64,000 nucleotides of DNA. Origin: Porphyridium purpureum (taxonomy: Eukaryota; Rhodophyta; Bangiophyceae; Porphyridiales; Porphyridiaceae). Position numbers and translations under genes: made by a program. Shown here one piece after another: positions 36,489 through 45,728 of the stretch (its first letter is position 1; each line of letters starts with the position of its first letter). Below the pieces are notes generated by a model that saw only the letters and a program-made list of their open reading frames with translations, did no database searches and was not told the origin of the DNA. The stretch covers positions 1,736,001 through 1,800,000 of the forward strand of contig VRMN01000002.1 in assembly GCA_008690995.1 (NCBI GenBank). The letters are read 5' to 3'.

Positions 36489-37355
36489 ATGAGTGGCCGT
36501 ACGCAGTGGCGATGGATGATGGACTGCGCCATGGAGCAAGACCTGCGGTGGAGGTTCTCGGATGAGGAGATTGCCCTGACTCCGAGCCGTGTCGCAGGCG
36601 TGTCGGCGGAGGAGGAGACGTCTCGTGTGCGGGCGGCAGCGAGGCTGATTGCGGACGCGGGAGTCGCGATTCGCGTCGAGCCCGTCGCGATCGGAGTCTC
36701 GATCAAGTTCCTGCAGCGCTTCTTCATGCTCGAGTCAGTGACGAGTGTGCATCCATTGGAAGTGGCGCCTGCCTGCCTGTTCCTCGGATGTAAGTGCCAG
36801 GAACAGGCTGTGCGTGCACAGGACGTCATCCAGAGCACCTTCAAGCTTCGCACGAGATGTGCCGAATTCCCAGAAGGCGAGGAAATCATGGTCGCGGATC
36901 CGCGTTTTTTCGACGAGAAGCAGGCTTTGCTGAAAGCAGAGCGGGACATTCTCCGCGTGCTCAATTTTGACCTGGAAGTGCGGCACCCGTACAAATATTT
37001 ATACGATCTAGTAAGCTCCATGCATGGCAACCAAAGCCCGTCCAACAATCTCATTTCGAAGCAGATCATGCTTGTCGCGCATTGCATACTGAATGATAGC
37101 TTCTCGGGCACTGATGTGCATCTGAGATTTGACGAGCGTGATATAGCTGCCGTCGCCTATTACTTTGCCGCAAAATGCATACCGAACTGTGAGCTGTCGA
37201 GTGGCACATATCGCGATGCGACCGGGGCTCGGCACAAAGCGTGGCACGAGTTCTATACCAGCGACATGGACGCAGTGGAAAAGATCGGCGATGCCATCAT
37301 CAGTATGTACAAGCAAGACCAGGAGAAAGATCAAAGGCAAGTTCCTGCAGGTTGA
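36489..37355 (+). CDS. Cyclin T/K-like transcriptional cyclin
   Basis: The 288-residue protein begins MSGRTQWRWMMDCAMEQDLR. It has a cyclin box with WRFSDEEIALTPSRVAGVSA, then ETSRVRAAARLIADAG, VAIGVSIKFLQRFFMLES, and VAPACLFLGCKCQEQ, followed by a second cyclin fold including HPYKYLYDLV and VAYYFAAKCIP. The tPSR motif after the Trp-Phe pair, and KCQE in the first box, match cyclins T, K and L, which pair with CDK9/12-type kinases to phosphorylate RNA polymerase II. It starts 121 bp after FANCM on the same strand. The exact subfamily is uncertain. No destruction box is evident. Confidence 0.88.
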   Translation: MSGRTQWRWMMDCAMEQDLRWRFSDEEIALTPSRVAGVSAEEETSRVRAAARLIADAGVAIRVEPVAIGVSIKFLQRFFMLESVTSVHPLEVAPACLFLGCKCQEQAVRAQDVIQSTFKLRTRCAEFPEGEEIMVADPRFFDEKQALLKAERDILRVLNFDLEVRHPYKYLYDLVSSMHGNQSPSNNLISKQIMLVAHCILNDSFSGTDVHLRFDERDIAAVAYYFAAKCIPNCELSSGTYRDATGARHKAWHEFYTSDMDAVEKIGDAIISMYKQDQEKDQRQVPAG

Positions 37356-37396
37356 TATTTATCGATTTGGTACATGCAACCTTTTGACTGTAGCCC

Positions 37397-39517
37397 TTAG
37401 ACGATATGCCGCCCGCTGAGCCACCGTGATGTGTCAGCCTCCAAGCGGAGCACCGAGTCCATATCATAACCGCGCGCCAGGCCGTTCTGGCGCAATTGGG
37501 TCATCGTGTGATTGAATGCTTCTGCTGCGTGGCGGCTTTCTAGCTGCGCCGCTGAATCACCGGAGCTTTTTTCTTTTTCTTGATATCGCCGCATGAGACT
37601 CTGCTGCACTTGCGCCTGCCCGCGCAGAAGCCACATGTCCAAATCGGATGCGTGATAAAGTGGCGCCGTCTTCCACGCGTCGTTCTCGAATTTGGATAGG
37701 ATGCGCAGAGCCTCGGTAAACTCCTCGCCTGCCTTTTCTATATTTCCAAGCTTCAAGTTCAATGTGCCCATCAGGCCAAGCACATCTACGAACATGGGAG
37801 TGTGCTGGACACCTAAAGATACGGTATTCGGGTCCGTTTCACCATTGTCCATCATGCCGTTCAGCGTAAGCATGATTTCATCGGCGTCAATCTGGGCCGA
37901 GATGTAGTCGTCTTTGAGAAGGTGCAACGAAACCAGATTGGAAAGCGCATTGACACGGAAAGTTGTAAATTTGAGACCTTTCACCTCCAGCATGTCAAGC
38001 ACCTTGTGCACGAGGACATGTGCCTGAGATAAGCGGCGCTGCCGAAGGTCCAAGGCTATCTCCAGTAAGTCGCGCTTCACTATGATCAAGCTATCATCAT
38101 ACGAGAGCGAGCTGGCGCGGTTTTGCAATTGATCGGACACATGCTGCAGCAATTGCCGCACAGGTTCCAAAGTATCCGCGCTGGAGGCATCAGTGCCAAT
38201 ATCATACAATTGTGTCTCCATGGCCTCCGCCAGCGAAATCTCCAACAGCACAATATTATCCAGATCGTGCTGCTGCTCGGAGAAGGGCAGTTGCAAGGCA
38301 GTCAAGATGCAATGAGCGCGCCGTGGCGCCTCCACGCAAAAGCGCATGCAGGGGAGCGCGGCGACAAGAAATTCGCGCGCCGTACCGGGGTCCAGATCCT
38401 TCCAGGCCAGCTCGAAGCTATGCGTCATATTTTCTTGCTCAGTGTCGTACAGCCGCATTGCGGCTGTGCGCTTGCCTGCATCACTGTGTATGCTCCTTTC
38501 GTCAATGCTTCGCAACAGGCATGTGTAGTACTTCACGTACAAGTTTGAAAGCGTGAGTGTCAGTCCCTGGTCATCCGCACACTCGCGCAGAAAGCCCTGC
38601 ACCACGGCGTGTAGTTTAAAGGGCAGCGTTTGCGAGCGGCTTTGAAGAATAATGTGCTCGTCCATCAGCACGCGATACTTTGCTGAAAACCCAAGTGCGC
38701 CAAAGGCTTCTGCTTCTTTGTCGCCCACACAAAAGTTTTCGCCCCTGCTGGCCAAAAAGAGTGCCGCGCGGTGGTCAAACGAAGCAGGAAAAACGCTGAA
38801 TGAAATTGCAGCAAACTGTATCTCTGGCCGTAATGCCCGAAATCGCCGCTCTATGTCGTCATAAATCAATGCTTTCAGCGGCAGGTACCGGGTCGTGTCG
38901 TGGTAGTTCGGGTACATGGCAATTTTTAGAGTTTGCTGCAAGTCGCGCGACTTTGCAGACACCGCCAGCTGCATGTCTGCGAGTGCGCTGTTTCTGTTGA
39001 CTTGCGAATTGAGAGGGCGGTGTACGGATGGATCTGTCTCACCTTCCGAGCGACAGCGTACGCGAGTCTTGTACTTATCGTTCTGTCTTTTGCGACGCTT
39101 CTCCACTTGCGCCTTGAGCATTTTTTCATTTTCGGTCAGCTCGGCGTCTGGCTTGGAAAAGACATACTTGGCGGGCCGCCCACGCCTCTTTGCGGTTTCG
39201 TTTTCTGCCGAAAGAGGCTCGTGTCCGCTGACGAGCCCGTCGTGAGGAGCTTCTTTTCCAAATTGCACATGCGAGTCGCTCTTGCTGGCAGCCTGCGCGG
39301 GATGCATTGGTGATCCCGCCTTGCCCGATGACGGACCGGCTTGAATCTCCGCGCCGTCGTGGGCATGCCACGGCGCTGCGCCAGTCGCTCTGGACTCTTT
39401 GGCAGCCGCGGCGCCTTCCTTTCCATTGGCGCCACTCGAGTGAATGTATTTCCGCGGCCGCCCGCGCGGCGTGCGCGTCACGCTTTTCGCCACGCCGCCG
39501 TGTTTGCTCGCGTCCAT
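37397..39517 (-). CDS. AT-hook protein with STAND-like winged helix and helical repeats
   Basis: From the ATG at 39517 the protein is 706 residues. Two AT-hooks stand at the N-terminus: TPRGRPRKY (about residue 16) and AKRRGRPAKY (about 110). A basic helix EKRRKRQNDKYKTR follows. Residues about 205-310 (IERRFRALRPEIQFAAISFS, VFPASFDHRAALFLA, then FKLHAVVQGFLRECAD) resemble the winged-helix segment that follows the NTPase of bacterial and fungal STAND/AfsR-type proteins. The rest is alpha-helical with TPR-like units (LGLMGTLNLKLGNIEKAGEE). No Walker A or B motif is present, so the NTPase appears to be missing. Minor-groove DNA binding is likely; the role is unknown. Confidence 0.75.
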   Translation of the reverse strand: MDASKHGGVAKSVTRTPRGRPRKYIHSSGANGKEGAAAAKESRATGAAPWHAHDGAEIQAGPSSGKAGSPMHPAQAASKSDSHVQFGKEAPHDGLVSGHEPLSAENETAKRRGRPAKYVFSKPDAELTENEKMLKAQVEKRRKRQNDKYKTRVRCRSEGETDPSVHRPLNSQVNRNSALADMQLAVSAKSRDLQQTLKIAMYPNYHDTTRYLPLKALIYDDIERRFRALRPEIQFAAISFSVFPASFDHRAALFLASRGENFCVGDKEAEAFGALGFSAKYRVLMDEHIILQSRSQTLPFKLHAVVQGFLRECADDQGLTLTLSNLYVKYYTCLLRSIDERSIHSDAGKRTAAMRLYDTEQENMTHSFELAWKDLDPGTAREFLVAALPCMRFCVEAPRRAHCILTALQLPFSEQQHDLDNIVLLEISLAEAMETQLYDIGTDASSADTLEPVRQLLQHVSDQLQNRASSLSYDDSLIIVKRDLLEIALDLRQRRLSQAHVLVHKVLDMLEVKGLKFTTFRVNALSNLVSLHLLKDDYISAQIDADEIMLTLNGMMDNGETDPNTVSLGVQHTPMFVDVLGLMGTLNLKLGNIEKAGEEFTEALRILSKFENDAWKTAPLYHASDLDMWLLRGQAQVQQSLMRRYQEKEKSSGDSAAQLESRHAAEAFNHTMTQLRQNGLARGYDMDSVLRLEADTSRWLSGRHIV

Positions 39518-39806
39518 CACGGCAACGCTCAACTGCCGAACCACATGGCGCGCTTCGCATTCATCTCGTGAAGAAAAAGCGCGCGCGCGCAGAGACTGTA
39601 CCTACAAGTTCAGTGTGTTGCACAGTTTTACTGCACTTTGACGGAAGGGATGAGTCGGCTGGTGCGTGGGCTCGAGCAGTCGCATGCGAGCGCGAGAATG
39701 GGATACGTGGGTCGGTGTTCCGGCCTTTCGTCTGCGTTTCTCGACCCGGATGTACTCCGTCTGATATTTCAGAGAGGAGCCGCAGCAAAAAAGTTCTTCT
39801 TTTTTC

Positions 39807-40661
39807 TCACTGATTCTTAGCAACGGGCTCCAGTGAAACGCCGCGAGCGATGGTCGACGCGTCGGCTTGAGCTGTGGCGACGCTGATCAGCGTGGCAATC
39901 TGTACGTGCTTGGGCCGCGTGACGACGTAGTGAATCTGGTCTGCGATGTCGTCTGCGTTCATCGGCACCAGTCGGTCGTACACGGCTTCGGCCTTGCTCT
40001 GGTCGCCGTTGAAGCGCACCACACTGAATTCGGTCTGCACAGCGCCGGGTGAAAGAGTCGTAATACGCACGGCCGAATTCACCAGGTCGTGCCTTGCAGC
40101 ATCTGAGAAGGCAAGTAGCGCCGCCTTGGTCCCACAGTATACTGAGCCGCCAGCGTATGGATTATGACCCGCAGTCGAGCCAATGTTCACAAGATGACCT
40201 GTGTTGCGCTGCTTCATGCGCTGCAGAAAAGCTGACGCAAGAACAAATGCACCACTCACATTCACATTCACCATCCCGATAACATTGGCAACACTGTTAT
40301 CATATACCGCGTCCTTGCCCAGTGCCAGACCTGCGTTGTTGACGACAATGTCAACGTCGCGGTACTCCTCAGGAAGGACATCGGGCAGGCGTGCGACCTC
40401 GTCCATATTTGCTCCCAAATCCATACCGATCACGTGCACGCGCACATCCCCGCCGCCCGGGCCTGCGCTTTTTCCTGTGCCATTCCGCAGCGCCAGAAGC
40501 TCTTGCTGGATCACGGCAAGCCGTTCTTTTCTGCGCGCAATCAGCACCAGACGCGAAATGCCTTCTTCTACCAACCGGAAAGCGACGGCTTTGCCGATCC
40601 CGCTCGATGCGCCGGTGATAAGCGCACACTGGCCTTCCAGTGATAACGTAGCGTACGGCAT
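39807..40661 (-). CDS. Short-chain dehydrogenase/reductase (YdfG / 3-hydroxy acid dehydrogenase type)
   Basis: The 284-residue protein begins MPYATLSLEGQCALITGASS and has the classical SDR motifs: TGASSGIG cofactor loop, VIGMDLG, NNAGLALG, NIGSTAGH with the catalytic Ser, and YCGTKAA with the YxxxK pair. RRKER after the second strand indicates NADP preference. LSPGAVQTEF follows, as in YdfG-like enzymes that oxidise serine or 3-hydroxy acids. The open frame extends upstream through the 9-bp minisatellite, but that part has only repeats and no SDR homology, so the ATG at 40661 is chosen. Substrate is inferred. Confidence 0.92.
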   Translation of the reverse strand: MPYATLSLEGQCALITGASSGIGKAVAFRLVEEGISRLVLIARRKERLAVIQQELLALRNGTGKSAGPGGGDVRVHVIGMDLGANMDEVARLPDVLPEEYRDVDIVVNNAGLALGKDAVYDNSVANVIGMVNVNVSGAFVLASAFLQRMKQRNTGHLVNIGSTAGHNPYAGGSVYCGTKAALLAFSDAARHDLVNSAVRITTLSPGAVQTEFSVVRFNGDQSKAEAVYDRLVPMNADDIADQIHYVVTRPKHVQIATLISVATAQADASTIARGVSLEPVAKNQ

Positions 40662-40764
40662 TCTGCCTCGACCTCGTCTCCAATTCCAAGATGCCCACAC
40701 ACACACACGCAATCTTTGTGAGCTCAACCCGAAAGGAAAACCAAATGTCTTACAAGAAACCATT

Positions 40765-40917
40765 AAACCGTATAAACCGTATAAACCGTATAAACCGTAT
40801 AAACCGTATAAACCGTATAAACCGTATAAACCGTATAAACCGTATAAACCGTATAAACCGTATAAACCGTATAAACCGTATAAACCGTATAAACCGTATA
40901 GACCGTATAGACCGATT
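40765..40917. repeat. 9-bp minisatellite (AAACCGTAT)n, about 17 units
   Basis: Fifteen perfect head-to-tail copies of AAACCGTAT cover about 40765-40899, followed by two variant units in which the first A of AAACC is replaced by G (GACCGTATA form). The array sits between the divergent starts of the dehydrogenase (40661) and RPF2 (41021). Because the unit is a multiple of three, all frames stay open across it, so flanking frames on both strands run through it; the periodic peptides they encode are artefacts. The unit resembles the AAACCC telomere/telo-box core with one change. Confidence 0.95.
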
Positions 40918-41020
40918 AGTCGAAAGGAAGGCGAACGTTTCCCGCCGGCGTCCGTGGGTGGGAGCGGCAGAGAAGGTGAGGAAGCTGAAGTTGTGAAAGT
41001 GTTTGCTACTTGCGGTGACG

Positions 41021-42166
41021 ATGGGGAAGCGGGTCGAGCCCAGCAAGAAGCGGGCCCCCGCAGTAAGGTCAAAAGCAGGCAAGCTTGGAAAGACAGGGCA
41101 GAACGCGACGAAGCGCGTGACTCGGAAAGGAAAGCGCGTGCTGCAGGAGCGTGCGGGCAAGCACAAGGAAAATGCAAAGAAGGTGCTCGTTCTCAAGGGG
41201 CGGAGTGGAAGCGAGGTGATCAACAATGTGCTCAGAGAATTGCAATTGCTCAAGGCGCCGCTCTGCTGCAGGCTGCAACGCAAAAATGATATCTTGCCTT
41301 TCGAGTCCGGGAAAGACGGGCTGCTTGAGTCCCTCGCGCGAAAGTACGACTGTTCGTTGTTCGCAATGGGCTCGCATAGCAAGAAAAGACCGCACAATCT
41401 TGTTTTGGGCAGAATGTTTGACTTTTCCGTGCTCGACATGGTCGAGTTTGGCGTTGAGCAACTCAAGGGCATTCACGCGTTCGGCGGCGCAGCAAAGTTT
41501 GCACCGGGCACGAAGCCCATGATTGTGTTTAATGGCGACGATTATGAGCGTTCGCAGCTCACAGCCAAGATCAAGAACTTGCTGCTGGACTTTTTGCGCG
41601 GTGAGGAAATGGAGGCTTTGGATTTGACTGGTTTGGACCGCGTCATTGTTTGCACACTGCTGCCAGAGGAGCAACAAGCTGGGTTGGACCAGCCACAAAG
41701 TCCAAGTGCTGTGGTTGCCATCAACCAGTTCCGTGTAGAATTACTCAAGAATCCAGATGCACCAAAGGTGCCCAAGTCTCGGCTCGTCGATGCCGGACCC
41801 AGCATGATTCTACGAGCGCGCCGCTCTCAGTTTGCCAGCGACGAGCTGTACCGCTCTGCGCTTCGACGGTCCAAAGAAAATAAGCAGAAAAGCAAGAAGA
41901 ACATCTCACACGATGTGTTTGGTGACGAGCTTGGCCGTATTCATCTTGGCAAGCAAGATCTTGGCCAGTTGGTCACTGCACGTCCTAAGGCCCTCAAGAA
42001 GTCGAGATCGGACGGTGAGGGAAGCAATGGTTATGTTCAGAATGCAAACGAGGAGGATTCTGAAATGGACGGAGGTTCTCAGCTTGAGTTTGAAGACGAT
42101 AGTGCTGATGACGGCCAGGATGGCAGTCTAGATTCAAACTCGGACTCGGACGCAGATTCAAGTTAG
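41021..42166 (+). CDS. RPF2: Ribosome production factor 2 (Brix domain)
   Basis: The 381-residue protein starts MGKRVEPSKKRAPAVRSKAG with a Lys/Arg-rich N-terminus. The Brix domain follows: VLKGRSGSEVINNVLREL, LCCRLQRKNDILPFESG, CSLFAMGSHSKKRPHNLVLG, FDFSVLDMVEFGVEQLKGI, and KPMIVFNGDDYERS. The pattern R-K-N-D-I-x-PFE and HSKKRP-x-NLVLGR is specific to Rpf2, which with Rrs1 recruits 5S RNP to pre-60S particles in the nucleolus. The C-terminus has MILRARRSQFAS, a basic segment, and an acidic Asp/Glu/Ser tail. The in-frame ATG six codons upstream is less likely because Rpf2 usually begins shortly before the basic stretch. Confidence 0.95.
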   Translation: MGKRVEPSKKRAPAVRSKAGKLGKTGQNATKRVTRKGKRVLQERAGKHKENAKKVLVLKGRSGSEVINNVLRELQLLKAPLCCRLQRKNDILPFESGKDGLLESLARKYDCSLFAMGSHSKKRPHNLVLGRMFDFSVLDMVEFGVEQLKGIHAFGGAAKFAPGTKPMIVFNGDDYERSQLTAKIKNLLLDFLRGEEMEALDLTGLDRVIVCTLLPEEQQAGLDQPQSPSAVVAINQFRVELLKNPDAPKVPKSRLVDAGPSMILRARRSQFASDELYRSALRRSKENKQKSKKNISHDVFGDELGRIHLGKQDLGQLVTARPKALKKSRSDGEGSNGYVQNANEEDSEMDGGSQLEFEDDSADDGQDGSLDSNSDSDADSS

Positions 42167-42210
42167 AGCAAGGAAATTAATTTTTCTTTCTTCTTAAATT
42201 CTGAGGGGAG

Positions 42211-42480
42211 TCATCGGCATGTCTCGCGTAAGCCAGAATTTTCCGACGCAACTAATCGTTGTTGCTGCACGTACGATAAAGTTTCGAGCACGATGAAAGA
42301 GCCTTGACTGTCATGGGAGCAATGAAGCCGCGTTCCTTCTGCATATCCACGTGAATCATCCACACCTACCGAAGTCACATTTGCCTCCCAGATCTTGCCA
42401 TACACGCGGCGTATCAAATCCAAATTGGACAGCAAAGGATCAAGGGAAACTAGGTCTGTGTCGAGCTCGTCGAGTCCGCA
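42211..42480 (-). pseudogene. Protein-like minus-strand fragment without a start codon
   Basis: Between RPF2 and the EngB-like gene, an open minus-strand frame of about 90 residues reads like ordinary protein (LLSNLDLIRRVYGKIWEANV, SFIVLETLSYVQQQRLV), with a normal stop at 42211 but no ATG. It may be the last exon of a gene whose first exon overlaps the EngB start, or a relic. I do not recognise it. Confidence 0.25.
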
Positions 42481-42599
42481 TCAACTTTGAGAAGGAGCAG
42501 AGTTATGCTGTTCTGATCTCTCACGCCTCGCTCTTGGGTTGCGCCGGCGTGTGAGGGAAGACCACGCGCTGCACTGGACGACTTCGAAGATTGGTCATC

Positions 42600-43616
42600 A
42601 TGTTTATTGTTTCGCAGACCGTGTTCTGCCCACGTGCGTGCTTGCGAGTCAAAAGGGACGATGCTGAGCGCGCATTCTCCGAGACTAGCGTGCGCAGTCC
42701 CTCACTCGCAGCCGGCACGGCGTCGACAAGGGTTTCCTACTTGTCCATGAAAAGCGGACGCTCGGGTGCGAACGAAAAGGTGCGGCTTCAAGCCGTGCGA
42801 AGTGGGGGAAAGGGCAGTAGTAAAAGTAGAGGTGATGTCGGAGGGTCTTCTAGGCCCCTGAATCGACAGAGACGGCCATCTAAGCGCAGTGAGCAAGCTG
42901 ATGCCGACATCATTGGCGCCTCGCAAGACGCGACAGAAGTAGCGCGCGAAGTTGCAGCACCGGCCCAAGTGTATCCGCGAGAAAATATGCAGAGATCAGA
43001 CGTCGAGTTTATTGGCTCATTCGCAGACCACGTGCCCGTGGTGCTTTCGAAGCCCTCCTCATCCGAAGTGGTACCTGAAGTAGCATTCGCAGGACGGTCG
43101 AATGTTGGCAAGTCATCGCTGTTGAACATGATGTGCAAGCGCAAAAGCGCAGCTCGCACGTCCAAGACTCCTGGTCGCACGCAGAACATCAACTTGTTTT
43201 TGGTCAAGGACTTGAAAGCTCGCGTGTATAGTATGGTAGACCTTCCCGGCTATGGCTTTGCCAAAATGAGCAAGTCGCTTCAGAAGCAGTCATCGGACTT
43301 CATTGCGAACTATCTCGCGAGTCGCGAGGCCTTGCGGTTGGTTGTTTTGCTGGTCGATATCCGCGTTCCACCGCAAGATGCCGATATAGGAGCCATGGAT
43401 CTGCTCGCCGAGCTCGATTTGCCATTTCTTGTTGCCGCCACAAAGGTGGACAAGATTCGAGCAAGTGAGCGCGCAGCGCTCGTGAAGGGGTATGCGGAGG
43501 CCGTGCGCTTGGATGCGGAAACCATTCTTATGCTGAGCTCTCAAACTGGTGAAGGTAAGCAGGCGCTACAGGCCGCAATGCTTGACGCGCTCTTTTCGGA
43601 GCTTGATAAGCAATAG
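42600..43616 (+). CDS. engB: EngB (YihA)-type GTP-binding protein, organelle targeted
   Basis: The 338-residue protein has an N-terminal extension of about 140 residues starting MFIVSQTVFCPRACLRVKRD, rich in Ser, Arg and Gly and suitable as a plastid or mitochondrial leader plus linker. The GTPase core then shows VAFAGRSNVGKSSLLN (G1), TSKTPGRTQNINLF (G2), VDLPGYGFAK (G3), VAATKVDK (G4) and MLSSQTGEG (G5). This is the EngB subfamily of TrmE-Era-EngA-YihA GTPases, required for 50S ribosomal subunit assembly; plastid members support chloroplast ribosomes. The G1 and YGFAK motifs distinguish EngB from Era and Obg. Targeting is inferred. Confidence 0.93.
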   Translation: MFIVSQTVFCPRACLRVKRDDAERAFSETSVRSPSLAAGTASTRVSYLSMKSGRSGANEKVRLQAVRSGGKGSSKSRGDVGGSSRPLNRQRRPSKRSEQADADIIGASQDATEVAREVAAPAQVYPRENMQRSDVEFIGSFADHVPVVLSKPSSSEVVPEVAFAGRSNVGKSSLLNMMCKRKSAARTSKTPGRTQNINLFLVKDLKARVYSMVDLPGYGFAKMSKSLQKQSSDFIANYLASREALRLVVLLVDIRVPPQDADIGAMDLLAELDLPFLVAATKVDKIRASERAALVKGYAEAVRLDAETILMLSSQTGEGKQALQAAMLDALFSELDKQ

Positions 43617-43672
43617 CGCACGCGAGAGCTGTGCCACTTTGATGACGCGTAAACCTCTTGGCAAATATTGCT

Positions 43673-45025
43673 CTACGTCAAATGATCAATTTGGAGCGGC
43701 GACACACGTGCGTGGCACTGGAAAAGGATGCGTGAAAAAGTATCTGCCACGCGGCGGGCGAAATTCGGCTGCGAGTCATGTTTCTCGAGAACCGCATGCA
43801 GCTCGTCATACATACCGCAGAAGTCGCGCACGTTCACGAGCCGGAAATTGTAAAGCCTGCCTGGCTTGAGATCTGGCCGTTTATGGTCGCCATCACTCTC
43901 ATGAGCTTGGTCACATGCCGTGTCTTCACCGCGACAAATGTCGTCTGATGTGGCTTTGACCTCAGACACGGCGGCCAGCGCGTGCGGGGGGACATCGCCG
44001 GTCACTAGCATGCCTACATGATCCAGAGACAGTGTGATAATGAGCGGCAGCGATTCAGGTGGGGCTTGCGGGTCCAATGGCGGCTCCGGCAGTGTCTCAA
44101 TGTAGTATGGAGACGAATGTACGTCCTTCCACAGGAGCACGAGCGGCGACGGGCCTAACACGTAGTACGATTCCTTTTCATAGAACATGAGTCCATCTTG
44201 ATGAAATCGAATGGACGGATCCAGCATGGAGGGAATCGCGCGGCTCCAGTCATCGCGGACCGCCGCCGATATCGTGTCGTTGTGATAGCACGCCCGGATA
44301 TGTTCCGCATCTGCTGGATAGAATGGCACAAATACAGGGAGCAGAGTATCAGCGTCTGAAGACGCATCGTCGTCGTACAAACTCTCGTGATTGGACGCGA
44401 GCCAGTGCATGCGAAACTCAGCCGTGCAGTCGTAGAGAGACATGCCGTTCCACATCATGACGTCAAGTACAAAAACCAGATTTCTCTCCTCGTACTGCCC
44501 CGCATATGGTACGACGCAGTCCAAAATGGTGGTGTCTCGCATCTCGCGGAACGCGTGGGGCACGTTTGCCGCGCTGTATCGGCGCATCACCTTTCCGTGC
44601 TTGTTCATCAAAACCACGCCTCGACTCGCTCGCTCTGCGATCAGAATCGCGTGCTTCCCGTCCGGGCGGGCCCGCACGTACCACATATCATGCAGGTTGT
44701 CTGGAGCATCCACCATCCAGTCCGGAAGCATGAGAGGCATCTCCCACATTCGCTGGCGCTTTTGTTGAGGCTTTGCTAGCCTTTTCATTTCCTCAGAATC
44801 TGCACTGCCAGGATGCGCTTCATCCTGCAGTGACTTTTCCTCTTGCGCGTGCGTAGGTGCATGCTCACTCCAACGCACAGCGCTGCGTAGGGCCGCAATC
44901 AATGCGTCCCGTCGCTCCTGCTGCCGTTCCTGGAAAGCTAAGCGTGCGCTCTCCAGCCGCGCACGCGCATCCGCATACCTCCGCGCCTTATACTCCCGGC
45001 CGCTCGAACTTTCTGTCGACGCCAT
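43673..45025 (-). CDS. SNUPN: Snurportin-1 (m3G-cap snRNP import adaptor)
   Basis: From the ATG at 45025 the protein is 450 residues. The N-terminus has an importin-beta-binding-like basic helix (EYKARRYADARARL, QERQQERRDALIAALR). The cap-binding domain follows: MWYVRARPDGKHAILIAERA, DTTILDCVVPYAGQYEERNL, VFVLDVMMWNGMSLYDC, AEFRMHWLASNHES, and DGLMFYEKESYYVLGPSPLV. These strings match snurportin's guanylyltransferase-like cap pocket closely. The protein brings trimethylguanosine-capped U snRNPs into the nucleus with importin beta, so splicing persists here even though introns are rare. The reading frame upstream of the ATG is not part of the family and likely extends into 5' sequence. Confidence 0.9.
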   Translation of the reverse strand: MASTESSSGREYKARRYADARARLESARLAFQERQQERRDALIAALRSAVRWSEHAPTHAQEEKSLQDEAHPGSADSEEMKRLAKPQQKRQRMWEMPLMLPDWMVDAPDNLHDMWYVRARPDGKHAILIAERASRGVVLMNKHGKVMRRYSAANVPHAFREMRDTTILDCVVPYAGQYEERNLVFVLDVMMWNGMSLYDCTAEFRMHWLASNHESLYDDDASSDADTLLPVFVPFYPADAEHIRACYHNDTISAAVRDDWSRAIPSMLDPSIRFHQDGLMFYEKESYYVLGPSPLVLLWKDVHSSPYYIETLPEPPLDPQAPPESLPLIITLSLDHVGMLVTGDVPPHALAAVSEVKATSDDICRGEDTACDQAHESDGDHKRPDLKPGRLYNFRLVNVRDFCGMYDELHAVLEKHDSQPNFARRVADTFSRILFQCHARVSPLQIDHLT

Positions 45026-45357
45026 GCTCCTTCTCTGTCCTCGTACTATCACTTGCTCACACCAAACACCGCCGAGAGACAGGTCCAATTTGTCAAGCGA
45101 CTCACCCAAGCTGTCGGTACCGGAAAGGAGCAACTGGTGCTGATTACCATTTCCGTGACGACGTACCTCGACCCAAGCAGGTATTCTTTTCAAGCGCTGC
45201 AAATGGTCAAGACAGATCCAGAGACAGCCGGCGCAGCCGCAAAACAAGACGAGTCGACGCCGGTACTCCAACTCTTCCTCATCACCATCCAGAAGACGCC
45301 ACATTTTTCGTTCCGCGCCATTTCGAAAGCATGACCACCTCTGCTAGGATTACATTC

Positions 45358-45380
45358 AAAGATGAAAATATATCATCTTT
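45358..45380. repeat. Perfect inverted repeat, 8-bp arms
   Basis: AAAGATGA, a 7-nt AT-rich spacer, then TCATCTTT, in the spacer upstream of snurportin. It lies 20 bp from a second inverted repeat built on the related core TCATCTC. Confidence 0.55.
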
Positions 45381-45400
45381 AAGTCTTGATCAGGACATAA

Positions 45401-45426
45401 TGTCATCTCTGTACTCTGAGATGACA
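45401..45426. repeat. Perfect inverted repeat, 9-bp arms TGTCATCTC/GAGATGACA
   Basis: Arms TGTCATCTC and GAGATGACA around an 8-nt spacer. The same arm sequence recurs in the inverted repeat at 48600-48627 in front of BiP, in a different spacer length, which argues against coincidence. Confidence 0.6.
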
Positions 45427-45728
45427 CTGTCGAAGCGTGCTTGAGCAGGTGCCGAGCGACGACAGCGACAACGGCTCAAGGAATGTGGCCGTCAGCACAT
45501 CTGCGTTCGGCTTGCAGACGACTTGGATACTGCAGCGACTGACGTTGACGAAATATCAGAACGGAACAAGTCAGTTTACGATTTCCTCCAGTTGATGACG
45601 GGCATGCTTGCTTCTCACGTAGACTTGGTTCGCGTTGCACAACTGATCGAGCACTGCGCGCCACGCGCAAGTCAAAAGGTGAAAGAAACTGGGTCCGCAG
45701 ATTGCAAACGCCATGCGTGAAGTAGCCT

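Noticed and set aside
40201-41289. Plus-strand frame with a long run of periodic Lys-Pro-Tyr peptide
   Set aside because: The periodic peptide is only the 9-bp minisatellite kept open in all frames; the left half is antisense to the dehydrogenase.
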